A DNA stretch of 17,694 nucleotides, taken from assembly GCA_964580255.1 (NCBI GenBank), contig CAZOJX010000028.1:1-17694 (forward strand). Direction: 5' to 3'. The notes under the pieces are model-generated. The model was not told the origin of the DNA. It was given only the letters and a program-made list of their open reading frames with translations, and made no database searches. The translations under genes were made by a program, and so were the position numbers. The stretch is from HGM12587 sp964580255 (GTDB lineage: Bacteria; Bacillota; Clostridia; Lachnospirales; Lachnospiraceae). Below, in pieces: positions 1-7,063 of the stretch (positions are counted from its first letter, which is position 1; every line of letters begins with the position of its first letter).

Positions 1-1667
1 ATCATTTGGTGGAGCAGCTGCATCCCCCGGTTAAGGTGATCAAAAGTTATGAAGCAAACTATTTGCATACAGCAGAAGGAAAAGAGATTTATGATTTTTC
101 CCAGAATATGTCATTTTTGTTTTCCTTTGAGATCAAAGGGAAAAAGGGACAGGTTGTAAAATTTTATCCGGCAGAAAAATTAGATGCTTCCGGTCAGGCA
201 GATCAGATGGCAAAAAACTGGATGATGATCGATAACGTTTTAACTTATACGATCGGTGAAACACAAAAGTGGGAAAGTTACAGGGAAAAATTCACCTATT
301 TTGCAGGACAATATGTAGCAGTAGAAAAAAGTTCTCCGGAAATCGAACTTCGAAACATGACCGCCCATGCGATCACCAGTGCCTGGGAGCAGGTCGGAAG
401 CTTTGAGTGTGATGATGAACGTTATCATCAGATTTATTCACTGGTGGAAAAATCTGTAGAAGCAAATATGGTCAGTGTGCATACGGATTGTCCCACTATT
501 GAACGCTTTGCATGGCAGGAGCCAAACCATTTGATGGCACCGGCAATCATGTACATGAAAAACGGCCGATCTCTGTGGAGAAAATTTTTGATGGATATGC
601 GTTATGCACAACATACCAAAGAAGATATTTTCCATGACTATGAGGGAAATCCGGTGTTTCCGGGAGACGGACTGATTCCGTCCCAGTGTCCATGCTACAT
701 TCCAAACGTTCTTCCGGTTCCGGGAATGGGCAGCTTTTATGATATCATTCCATGGGGAAGTTCAATAATCCTTGCGACCAGATGGCATTACATTTTTTAT
801 GGTGAAAAATCTGTAATTGAGGAAAACTATTCGGCAGGAAAAAGATATCTTGCTCATTTGAAAAGTAAAATAAACGAAGAAGGATTTCTCAATCATGGCC
901 TGGGTGACTGGGGAAATCCGGAAAATGTACTTGCCAGAGAAAATATAGAGACTGCGTTTTTGTATGCAGATGCAAAAACACTGGCTGAATTTGCCGGAAT
1001 CCTCGGAGAAAAAGAGGATGAAATGGAGTTTTCAGCATTTGCAGAGTCCGTAAAGAATCATTACAATGAAATGCTGCTGACAAAAACGCCGGAAGGAAAG
1101 TACGTTTATCGATGTTACGAAAATAAAGAAAAACTGGTCACTTCGCAGGCCTGTGAGGCACTTCCGCTGTATTGGGGCATGGTGCCGGAAGATAAGGAAA
1201 AAGACATTGTAGAAGCTTTTCGTGCAAGCCTTATGGAAAAAAATGCGTTTGTATCTGGGGAAGTCGGACTTCCGTATATCATTCAAACTGCATCAAAATA
1301 CGGAATGAATGATCTGATCGCAGAGTATATCACAAGACCGGAACACCCGTCATATTATGCCTTTGTGCTTGATGGACTGAATACTTTGGGCGAATACTGG
1401 GAAAAGAATCCCCGCAGCTACTGCCACGATATGATGGGCCACATTATAGAATGGTATTATAATGGAATTGCCGGAATCAAGCCATTGGAGCCGGGATTTC
1501 GAAAAGTTTTGATCCAGCCGTATTTGCCAAAATCCATGAACCATGTGAAATGCCGTTTTCACTCTGCTTCCGGATTGATCTGTGTGGAACTGCAGAGAAA
1601 CGGGGAGAAGACAGAAGTGAAGGTACAGACGGATCCGGGAATTGAGTATGTGATTGATAAAAAATAA
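1..1667 (+). CDS. GH78 alpha-L-rhamnosidase-like protein, 5' end missing
   Basis: The reading frame is open from the window edge (first full codon at base 3) and the visible 553 residues begin in the middle of the usual GH78 layout, so roughly the N-terminal 200 residues lie outside; the TTG at base 6 is not a believable start. Visible parts: the beta-sandwich with the motif YDFSQNM (residues 29-35, the family's DFGQN), the (alpha/alpha)6 barrel with TDCPTIER (160-167), LNTLGEYWE (458-466), and a C-terminal beta domain after IKPLEPGF (491-498). GH78 enzymes hydrolyse terminal alpha-L-rhamnose by inversion. Asp161, Glu166 and Glu463 match known acidic positions, but the third acid of the cluster (D in GW-x-x-D) falls on Pro173, with Glu172 beside it. 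It may therefore be a divergent rhamnosidase or have another specificity. It converges on the AraC gene and belongs to the same glycan locus. GH78 family is sure; activity is inferred. Confidence 0.85.
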   Translation, partial: HLVEQLHPPVKVIKSYEANYLHTAEGKEIYDFSQNMSFLFSFEIKGKKGQVVKFYPAEKLDASGQADQMAKNWMMIDNVLTYTIGETQKWESYREKFTYFAGQYVAVEKSSPEIELRNMTAHAITSAWEQVGSFECDDERYHQIYSLVEKSVEANMVSVHTDCPTIERFAWQEPNHLMAPAIMYMKNGRSLWRKFLMDMRYAQHTKEDIFHDYEGNPVFPGDGLIPSQCPCYIPNVLPVPGMGSFYDIIPWGSSIILATRWHYIFYGEKSVIEENYSAGKRYLAHLKSKINEEGFLNHGLGDWGNPENVLARENIETAFLYADAKTLAEFAGILGEKEDEMEFSAFAESVKNHYNEMLLTKTPEGKYVYRCYENKEKLVTSQACEALPLYWGMVPEDKEKDIVEAFRASLMEKNAFVSGEVGLPYIIQTASKYGMNDLIAEYITRPEHPSYYAFVLDGLNTLGEYWEKNPRSYCHDMMGHIIEWYYNGIAGIKPLEPGFRKVLIQPYLPKSMNHVKCRFHSASGLICVELQRNGEKTEVKVQTDPGIEYVIDKK

Positions 1668-1672
1668 AATAT

Positions 1673-1729
1673 AAAAAAGAATGCCAATATTTATGAATGA
1701 TCAGTTCATAGAAAGAGGCATTCTTTTTT
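1673..1729. terminator. Two-way intrinsic terminator between convergent genes
   Basis: The arms 1673-1685 (AAAAAAGAATGCC) and 1717-1729 are exact 13-bp reverse complements, so the hairpin carries an A-run on its left and a T-run on its right and can end transcription from both sides. A second hairpin, TATGAA (1692-1697) with TTCATA (1705-1710), is nested in the loop. It sits 5 bases after the GH78 stop and 13 bases past the AraC stop on the other strand. Confidence 0.85.
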
Positions 1730-1742
1730 TGTATATAGATTC

Positions 1743-2714
1743 TTACTTTCGAAACTGATGGGGTGTTATACCAACCATTTTCTTAAAAATCTGTATAAAA
1801 TGTGCTGCATCATGAAATCCTACGATCTCAGAAATTTCTTCAACTCTATAATTGGTGTTCTGCAGCAGCAATTTTGCCTGATTTATTCGAAGCGTCAGAA
1901 TATACTTTTTTATGGAAAATCCGGTGTAATTTTTGAATTCACGACATAAATTTGTTCGATTAATGCAAAAATCATGAGTTAACATTTCTAATGTGATGTT
2001 TTCCGGATAATGTTCTTCCAAGTAAGTAATAATTGTTGCTATCGTGTCATGCTCAGAATCGAGAAGTAATGAGCCCCCTTTTGTAGTGAGGAGTTCTGTT
2101 AAGAGCAGATCTAAAAGGCAGGAAATTTTGTATTCTCGATAAGGCATTATTTTTTGAGAGGTCTTTAATACCTGAATCTGCAGCATTTCAAAGTTCGGAC
2201 AGGTTGATAGGGAGAACGTTACATTGTTGTCTGCAGAGAATCTGTCAAATATTGTTTCTACAATTGGACCATTTATATGAAAAATACTTCTGGTCCAGTT
2301 TTTTCCGGAAGTTTTATAGAGATGTCGTTCTTTGCAGCTGATGAAATATCCGTCTCCTTTTTCAAGTTTATATCGTTCACCGCGATAATCTAAAATGCCT
2401 TCTCCTTCTAATGTAAAGCTTATTTCATAAGAATCCAAATTGGAGCGATCTGTGTAGTAAGAAGAATCAGCCTCCATGATCAGGAAACCTTGAGGATAAT
2501 TCAAGGATTTTTTTGCATCATCACTGACGATAAAATCAGGCATGAAATGATTAGTTCCGGAAAGCTGAAAGTTTCCTTTGTGAAAAGAACGGATTTTTGA
2601 AAGCTCGCTCTCACTGTATTCAATAGAAACCTTGCGATAGTGATTGCTGATGTTTTTGCTGTTCACAAAATCATGAACGGTAAGTAATGGTAGGTTGTGG
2701 TAGTTATAAGCCAT
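1743..2714 (-). CDS. AraC-family transcriptional regulator with cupin sensor domain
   Basis: The 323-residue protein has a cupin-like ligand-binding half (about residues 75-150, with GEGILDYRGERYKLEKGDGY and a following HLY) and a C-terminal AraC/XylS DNA-binding domain (about 225-323) with two helix-turn-helix units: first near ITLEMLTHDFCINRTNL (240-256), second near VEEISEIVGFHDAAHF (291-306), ending in the family signature FKKMVGITPHQFRK. ATG at 2714 is preceded by AGGA at good spacing. Such proteins usually activate neighbouring sugar genes when an effector sugar binds the cupin. The gene is divergent from the GH43-GPH-esterase-GH78 operon and convergent with the upstream GH78 gene, so it is the probable switch of the locus. 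Which sugar it senses cannot be read from the sequence; a rhamnose-containing saccharide is a guess. Confidence 0.93.
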   Translation of the reverse strand: MAYNYHNLPLLTVHDFVNSKNISNHYRKVSIEYSESELSKIRSFHKGNFQLSGTNHFMPDFIVSDDAKKSLNYPQGFLIMEADSSYYTDRSNLDSYEISFTLEGEGILDYRGERYKLEKGDGYFISCKERHLYKTSGKNWTRSIFHINGPIVETIFDRFSADNNVTFSLSTCPNFEMLQIQVLKTSQKIMPYREYKISCLLDLLLTELLTTKGGSLLLDSEHDTIATIITYLEEHYPENITLEMLTHDFCINRTNLCREFKNYTGFSIKKYILTLRINQAKLLLQNTNYRVEEISEIVGFHDAAHFIQIFKKMVGITPHQFRK

Positions 2715-2763
2715 GGGATGATTCCTGTACGAAAGTTATATTTTTGTTGAAGAAACTATCTAT

Positions 2764-2792
2764 ATTTTAAAAGAAAATAGAATTATTATCAA
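2764..2792 (-). promoter_or_regulatory. Sigma-70-type promoter of the AraC gene
   Basis: Read on the minus strand: TTGATA (-35, 2787-2792), 17-base spacer, TAAAAT (-10, 2764-2769). Spacing is ideal and both boxes match the consensus at 5 of 6 or better. It lies about 50 bases before the AraC start. Confidence 0.7.
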
Positions 2793-2798
2793 TACAAA

Positions 2799-2820
2799 TA
2801 TAATATTTTAGGAAAGGGGA
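2799..2820 (+). promoter_or_regulatory. Possible -10 box and ribosome binding site of the glycan operon
   Basis: A perfect TATAAT (2799-2804) stands just before the strong Shine-Dalgarno AGGAAAGGGGA (2810-2820) of the GH43 gene. No usable -35 box is present 16-18 bases upstream (that stretch reads as A-rich sequence overlapping the AraC promoter). A promoter with a good -10 and no -35 fits activation by the divergently encoded AraC protein. The 5' leader would be only about 15 bases. This is inference from base pattern alone. Confidence 0.4.
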
Positions 2821-2825
2821 ATTTT

Positions 2826-3926
2826 ATGTATCATTGTTTTTTTCCGGGAAAAGTATGGCTGGACACGGAAGGAAAAAGAATTCAAGCTCATGGCGGCTCA
2901 ATATTTTACGAAAATGGAATTTATTACTGGTATGGGGAAAATAAGGAAAAAACAGATGGAATAAGTCCGATCTGGCATTGGGGTGTCCGATGTTATTCAT
3001 CGACGGATTTGTACAACTGGGAAGATCGAGGCCTGATCATTCCACCGGAACCGGAAGACGTGGAATCTTCTTTGCATCCAAATCGTTGCATGGATCGACC
3101 ACATATCATTTATAACAAAAAAACGAAAAAATATGTATGCTGGCTGAAAATAATGAATCAGGATCAGACACAGAGTATGACGGTACTGACTGCAGATGAG
3201 TTTTTAGGACCTTATACAAAAGTTCATGATGGAATGAGAATTTTAAATATGAGCAGTGGTGATTTTGATCTTGTGGTTGCAGACGATGGAAAAGCATATA
3301 TCTATTTTGAACGTGTACATTCTGAAATGATATGCGCAGATTTAACAGATGATTATTTGGGAGTGACCGGATATTACAGTACTCATTTTCCGCGTCAATT
3401 TCCACCATATGTACGAGAAGCTCCGGCACATTTTATCAGAAAGGGAAAACATTATCTGATTACGTCAGGAACTACAAATTACAGTCCGAATCCATCGGAA
3501 GCAGCAGTGGCAGAAACTTGGCATGGTCCATATGAAGTTTTGGGAAATCCTCATCCGGGAGACAAAAGTCATACGTCGTTTCATTCGCAGATTTCCTGCA
3601 TTTTTAAAGTTCCGGGAAAAAAGGATTTGTATATTGCTATGGCAGACAGATGGCTGCCGGCATTAAATGATACAGCATATGAAGATTATGCGGATGCGTT
3701 TGAAGCATTTTTTAATCCTGAGATTGATATTATGCAGGTCGTTCAAAAAATGCTCCAAAAAACAGGAGAGTTGCCTGAAGAAGGAAAAATTCAGGAGTAT
3801 CTGATGAAACAGCTTCCTGTACCGTGTACAAAAGATGCAGATTATGTATGGCTTCCAATTCGGTTTGACGGAGATATGCCAATTTTAGATTGGAAAGATG
3901 AATGGAGTCTTGAGGATTACGAATAG
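2826..3926 (+). CDS. GH43 glycosidase, exo-beta-1,3-galactanase-like (GH43_24 type)
   Basis: The 366-residue protein opens with the five-blade propeller signature of the galactanase branch of GH43: AHGGSIFYENGIYYWYGENK (21-40), then MDRPHIIYN (89-97), SSGDFDLVVADDGKAYIYF (143-161), REAPAHF (197-203) and SHTSFHSQISC (248-258), ending with DYVWLPIRFDG and DEW. In the characterised galactanases of this subfamily a Glu acts as acid and a Gln replaces the usual Asp base; Glu198 and Gln255 occupy the matching positions with nearly the same spacing. About 55 residues (281-337) rich in helix formers are inserted in the last blade, between MADRWLPAL and DYVWLPI. No signal peptide, so cytosolic. First gene of the operon, strong Shine-Dalgarno at 2810-2820. 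The likely substrate is a beta-galactosyl oligosaccharide from arabinogalactan or rhamnogalacturonan side chains, but other GH43-like activities are possible. Confidence 0.85.
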   Translation: MYHCFFPGKVWLDTEGKRIQAHGGSIFYENGIYYWYGENKEKTDGISPIWHWGVRCYSSTDLYNWEDRGLIIPPEPEDVESSLHPNRCMDRPHIIYNKKTKKYVCWLKIMNQDQTQSMTVLTADEFLGPYTKVHDGMRILNMSSGDFDLVVADDGKAYIYFERVHSEMICADLTDDYLGVTGYYSTHFPRQFPPYVREAPAHFIRKGKHYLITSGTTNYSPNPSEAAVAETWHGPYEVLGNPHPGDKSHTSFHSQISCIFKVPGKKDLYIAMADRWLPALNDTAYEDYADAFEAFFNPEIDIMQVVQKMLQKTGELPEEGKIQEYLMKQLPVPCTKDADYVWLPIRFDGDMPILDWKDEWSLEDYE

Positions 3927-3958
3927 CAAAAATGTGTTAGTTGAAAGAGAGGATAAAA

Positions 3959-5338
3959 ATGAATCAGCAGAAAAGAAAAATTGGGATAATTGATTATATA
4001 GCGTTTGCATGTGTATCAGCGGTGGGAATTTTACCGCAGTATTTATTAAGTTCATTTGCGTCTGCTTATTATACGGACGTTGCACTTGTATCAGCAGGTG
4101 CCATCGGGACAGTTATTTTAGTCATGCGAGTTACTGATGGTATCAGTGACTTGATTATGGGACGTGTGATTGATCGTACAAACACAAAATGGGGAAAATG
4201 CCGTCCTTGGATGTTGATCGGCAGTATTGGACTTGTATTTACAAGCCTTATGATCTTCCATGCACCGGGTGCCTGGAGTGAAAGTATGAAGATCGCATGG
4301 TTTGCAGTCAGCTACTTTTTAATGATGGTAGTATTTGCGACGATTCAAGGGGTTGCAGGTCAGACAATGATGGTTTATGTAACGCATGTTCCGCAGGAAA
4401 GAAATACATTTGGTGCATTTAGTATGGCAGGGACTTATTTTGGAGGTATCATTGCAACAACAGTGACAACGGTTCTCCTTGGCATTTGGGGATATACCCA
4501 GTCGGGTTATGATAAAACTGTTTTAATGTATGTACCGTTTTTATTAGTGTTAGGTATCTTTTCAGTTGTTCGGCTTCGTGAAGAAGCACCATTGTCTTCT
4601 GGTGCGGATCGAAAAGAAGAAAAGAAAGCTCCGATCAAAGCTGTATTAAAGGCAATGGGAAAAAATAAGTATTATTTATCAGCAGTTGCAGCAGGACTTT
4701 TAATCAATTTGATCAATGGTATTGTAACCAGTATGGGTGTATATTTCTGTCGTGATATTTTCAATAATTCCGGTATGTATGCACTTCTTACATTAGCTAC
4801 TATTTTCCCTACCTTATTAGGATTACCGGTTGCAGTAAAAATGGCTCAAAAGCTGGGAAATTACAAAACACTTGCATACGGACGTGTTGCGTATATGATC
4901 ACTATGGTAATTTCAGCAGTTGGTCTATTTACAAGCAATCCTTCACTCTATCTGGGAGCTCAGATATTGGCCGGCTTCTGTGGAGCTACCTTTGCGGCAT
5001 GTTTTACAGCTACTTTGGCAAATACCATCGATTACAGTGAATACCATTATCCTACAGGCAGTGCAGGTATGATGATGAGTGCTACAAGCTTCTGTAATAA
5101 AGTGGGTCTCGGACTTGGTTCAGCGGTTACGGGTATTATTCTTACAATTGCAAAATATGACGGTGCACTTGCGAGTGCAGACCTTGCGCAGTCTCTCTAT
5201 ACGATTGAGACAGAAAGATGGGCAATGATCATTGTTCCGTTTGTTCTGAATTTTATTGTAACTGCTCTATTATTTAACTGTAATATTGATAAAGAAATGC
5301 CGGAAATTCATGCGGCATTAAACAAGGAACAGAAATAG
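3959..5338 (+). CDS. GPH-family glycoside:cation symporter (MFS)
   Basis: A 459-residue, very hydrophobic protein with about 12 membrane segments. The glycoside-pentoside-hexuronide signature is present: MRVTDGISDLIMGRVIDRTN (56-75) followed by TKWGKCRPWML, and late in the protein a DYSEYHYPTGSAGMMMS segment with a Lys (NKVGLGLG) typical of the family. It moves sugars or glycosides into the cell with Na+ or H+. The ATG at 3959 was chosen over a TTG at 3941 because GAGAGGA stands just before it and the family usually starts this way. It lies 32 bases after the GH43 gene and 8 bases before the SGNH gene. As the only transporter in the locus it should supply the substrate of the cytosolic enzymes, probably a di- or small oligosaccharide. 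The exact sugar is unknown. Confidence 0.93.
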   Translation: MNQQKRKIGIIDYIAFACVSAVGILPQYLLSSFASAYYTDVALVSAGAIGTVILVMRVTDGISDLIMGRVIDRTNTKWGKCRPWMLIGSIGLVFTSLMIFHAPGAWSESMKIAWFAVSYFLMMVVFATIQGVAGQTMMVYVTHVPQERNTFGAFSMAGTYFGGIIATTVTTVLLGIWGYTQSGYDKTVLMYVPFLLVLGIFSVVRLREEAPLSSGADRKEEKKAPIKAVLKAMGKNKYYLSAVAAGLLINLINGIVTSMGVYFCRDIFNNSGMYALLTLATIFPTLLGLPVAVKMAQKLGNYKTLAYGRVAYMITMVISAVGLFTSNPSLYLGAQILAGFCGATFAACFTATLANTIDYSEYHYPTGSAGMMMSATSFCNKVGLGLGSAVTGIILTIAKYDGALASADLAQSLYTIETERWAMIIVPFVLNFIVTALLFNCNIDKEMPEIHAALNKEQK

Positions 5339-5346
5339 GAAAAATT

Positions 5347-6123
5347 ATGAATATCATTAAAAAAATTGAAGCCGGAGAAAAGATAAAGATTGCTTTTCTT
5401 GGAGATAGTATTACACAGGGTTGCTTTGAAGGCGATCCTGTGCCGGAAGATGAAAAATATGTTTACCATAGCCGAGTTATTGAAAGGTTGAAAACAGATT
5501 ATCCGCAAATGAAATGTGAAAAAATCAATGCCGGAATCGGAGGAAATACAGCCGGTATGGGGCTGTATCGAATGGAGACGGATGTGTTATCTAAGAAACC
5601 AGATTTTTGTGTGGTTTGTTTTGGACTGAATGATACAGCATTTTGTGCGCTGAATAAATTTACACGAATGCTTCCATTTGCAAAAAAAATGCTGGATGAA
5701 ATGGGTAATAAGATGGATTCAGAAGCACTTGAACTGTTGAAAAAAGGTAAAGCAAAAGCTGCTTATACATATTCCCTTGAACAGATATTGATGCGTTTAA
5801 AAGATGCTGGAATTGAAACATTGTTATTACTACCGAACCGTATGTGCAAAGTTCCTATGAGTGATAAAAAGAATCCGTACTATTTTCTTTCGGAAATTAA
5901 TTCGAGAATGGTTAACAATGGAAAAATGGATGAAATGATGGAAGCAGCACGCAATGTGGCAGCAAAGTACCAAGTTCCGGTAGCAGACGGTTATGCACGT
6001 TGGATTGAGCTGGAAAAGAAAGGAATCATTGGACCGGAATCTTATGTAAATGGGATCAATCATCCAAGCAGGGAATTGCATGCGGAACTGGCGGAAGTAA
6101 TATATCAGGAGATGATTCGATGA
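5347..6123 (+). CDS. SGNH/GDSL hydrolase (probable carbohydrate esterase)
   Basis: A 258-residue cytosolic protein with the SGNH blocks in order: block I FLGDSITQG (17-25, nucleophile Ser21), block II GIGGNTAGMGL (63-73, Gly66), block III CFGLNDT (91-97, Asn95) and a late block V INHPSRELH (237-245, His239). Such enzymes remove acyl, often acetyl, groups from sugars. The usual DxxH of block V is not seen: the residue three before His239 is Gly and the context is NGINHP, so the acid of the triad may come from elsewhere or be dispensable, as in other family members with an NHP motif. Start ATG follows AGGAAAA, which overlaps the symporter stop; the stop overlaps the next start (ATGA), showing translational coupling. 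A role in deacetylating imported plant saccharides is inferred from context. Confidence 0.85.
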   Translation: MNIIKKIEAGEKIKIAFLGDSITQGCFEGDPVPEDEKYVYHSRVIERLKTDYPQMKCEKINAGIGGNTAGMGLYRMETDVLSKKPDFCVVCFGLNDTAFCALNKFTRMLPFAKKMLDEMGNKMDSEALELLKKGKAKAAYTYSLEQILMRLKDAGIETLLLLPNRMCKVPMSDKKNPYYFLSEINSRMVNNGKMDEMMEAARNVAAKYQVPVADGYARWIELEKKGIIGPESYVNGINHPSRELHAELAEVIYQEMIR

Positions 6124-7055
6124 GTATTTTGCGAAAAATCATGCAAAAATCATGGAAAACAGTTGAAAAAGCAGATGCAGAGAGGATTGAAAGACAGCAT
6201 AGAGTACAGGGGGTATCTCATGAAAATGACATTTCTTATCTTTCGGACGGAAATCCATTGCATCAGTTAAATATGTATTATCCGGAAAAGTTGAAATGGA
6301 ATCGAGAAAACAGGCTTCCGGTAATCATCGACATTCATGGAGGCGGTTTGATGTACGGAGATAAGGAATTAAACCGTAACTATTGCGAATATTTGGCATC
6401 AAAAGGATTTGCAGTCATGGGAATGAGTTATCGACTGCTGCCTGAGACTGATCTGCAGGGAATCGTGCAGGACGTTTTTGCAAGTGTTCACTGGCTGGAG
6501 CATTTTGGAGAGGATAGATGTCTTGATCTGAATCGCATTTATTTGACTGGAGATTCCGCCGGCGGGCATCTGGCAAGTCTTGTGATGTGCATTCAGAACA
6601 GTAAAAAGCTGCAGGACATCTACCAGGTAACACCGTTTTCCTTTGAATTCGCAGGAACTGCAATCTGTAATGGTGTTTGTGAAATGCATGATTATTTTAA
6701 TTATGAGAAAAAGCTTAACAAAAAAATAGACAAAGAAATTGTAAGTATGATCTGCGGAAAAGCAGGAGCAAAGGCGCCTTGGGCAGCGTATATGAATTTT
6801 TCTCAGTGTCTGGAAGAAGTTGATAAAACAAAGCTGCCAAAGTTGATGGTCATAGGTTCGGAATCAGACAGCTTTTACCGTCAAACAAAGTGGATTTTAC
6901 AAAATCTGGAAAAATATCAGCTTCCATCGCATAATCTGATTTGGAAAAAGGAAGACGGAGTGCATCTTGATCATGTGTTTCAGGTTTCACATTGGGAGTG
7001 GAAAGAAAGCTTAAAGACAAATGATCAGATGATAGAATTTTTTAATTGTAAATGA
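6120..7055 (+). CDS. Alpha/beta hydrolase, HSL-type esterase
   Basis: A 311-residue enzyme with the hormone-sensitive-lipase family marks: oxyanion-hole motif HGGG (73-76), then MSYRLLPE (102-109) and the nucleophile elbow GDSAGGH (144-150, Ser146). Asp250 in SESDSF and His285 in HLDHVF are the likely remaining triad members. Members split acetyl or short acyl esters of sugars and other small molecules; no signal peptide, so it acts in the cytosol. The start ATG overlaps the previous stop in an ATGA, and the stop region supplies the Shine-Dalgarno (GAGGGA) of the next gene. Two esterases of different folds in one sugar operon suggest a multiply esterified substrate, or two different ester positions. 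Family call is strong; the substrate is unknown. Confidence 0.9.
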   Translation: MSILRKIMQKSWKTVEKADAERIERQHRVQGVSHENDISYLSDGNPLHQLNMYYPEKLKWNRENRLPVIIDIHGGGLMYGDKELNRNYCEYLASKGFAVMGMSYRLLPETDLQGIVQDVFASVHWLEHFGEDRCLDLNRIYLTGDSAGGHLASLVMCIQNSKKLQDIYQVTPFSFEFAGTAICNGVCEMHDYFNYEKKLNKKIDKEIVSMICGKAGAKAPWAAYMNFSQCLEEVDKTKLPKLMVIGSESDSFYRQTKWILQNLEKYQLPSHNLIWKKEDGVHLDHVFQVSHWEWKESLKTNDQMIEFFNCK

Positions 7056-7063
7056 GGGACTAA

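Noticed and set aside
6399..6689. Minus-strand open frames inside the alpha/beta hydrolase gene
   Set aside because: They lie over the GDSAGG region of the plus-strand esterase and have no support of their own.
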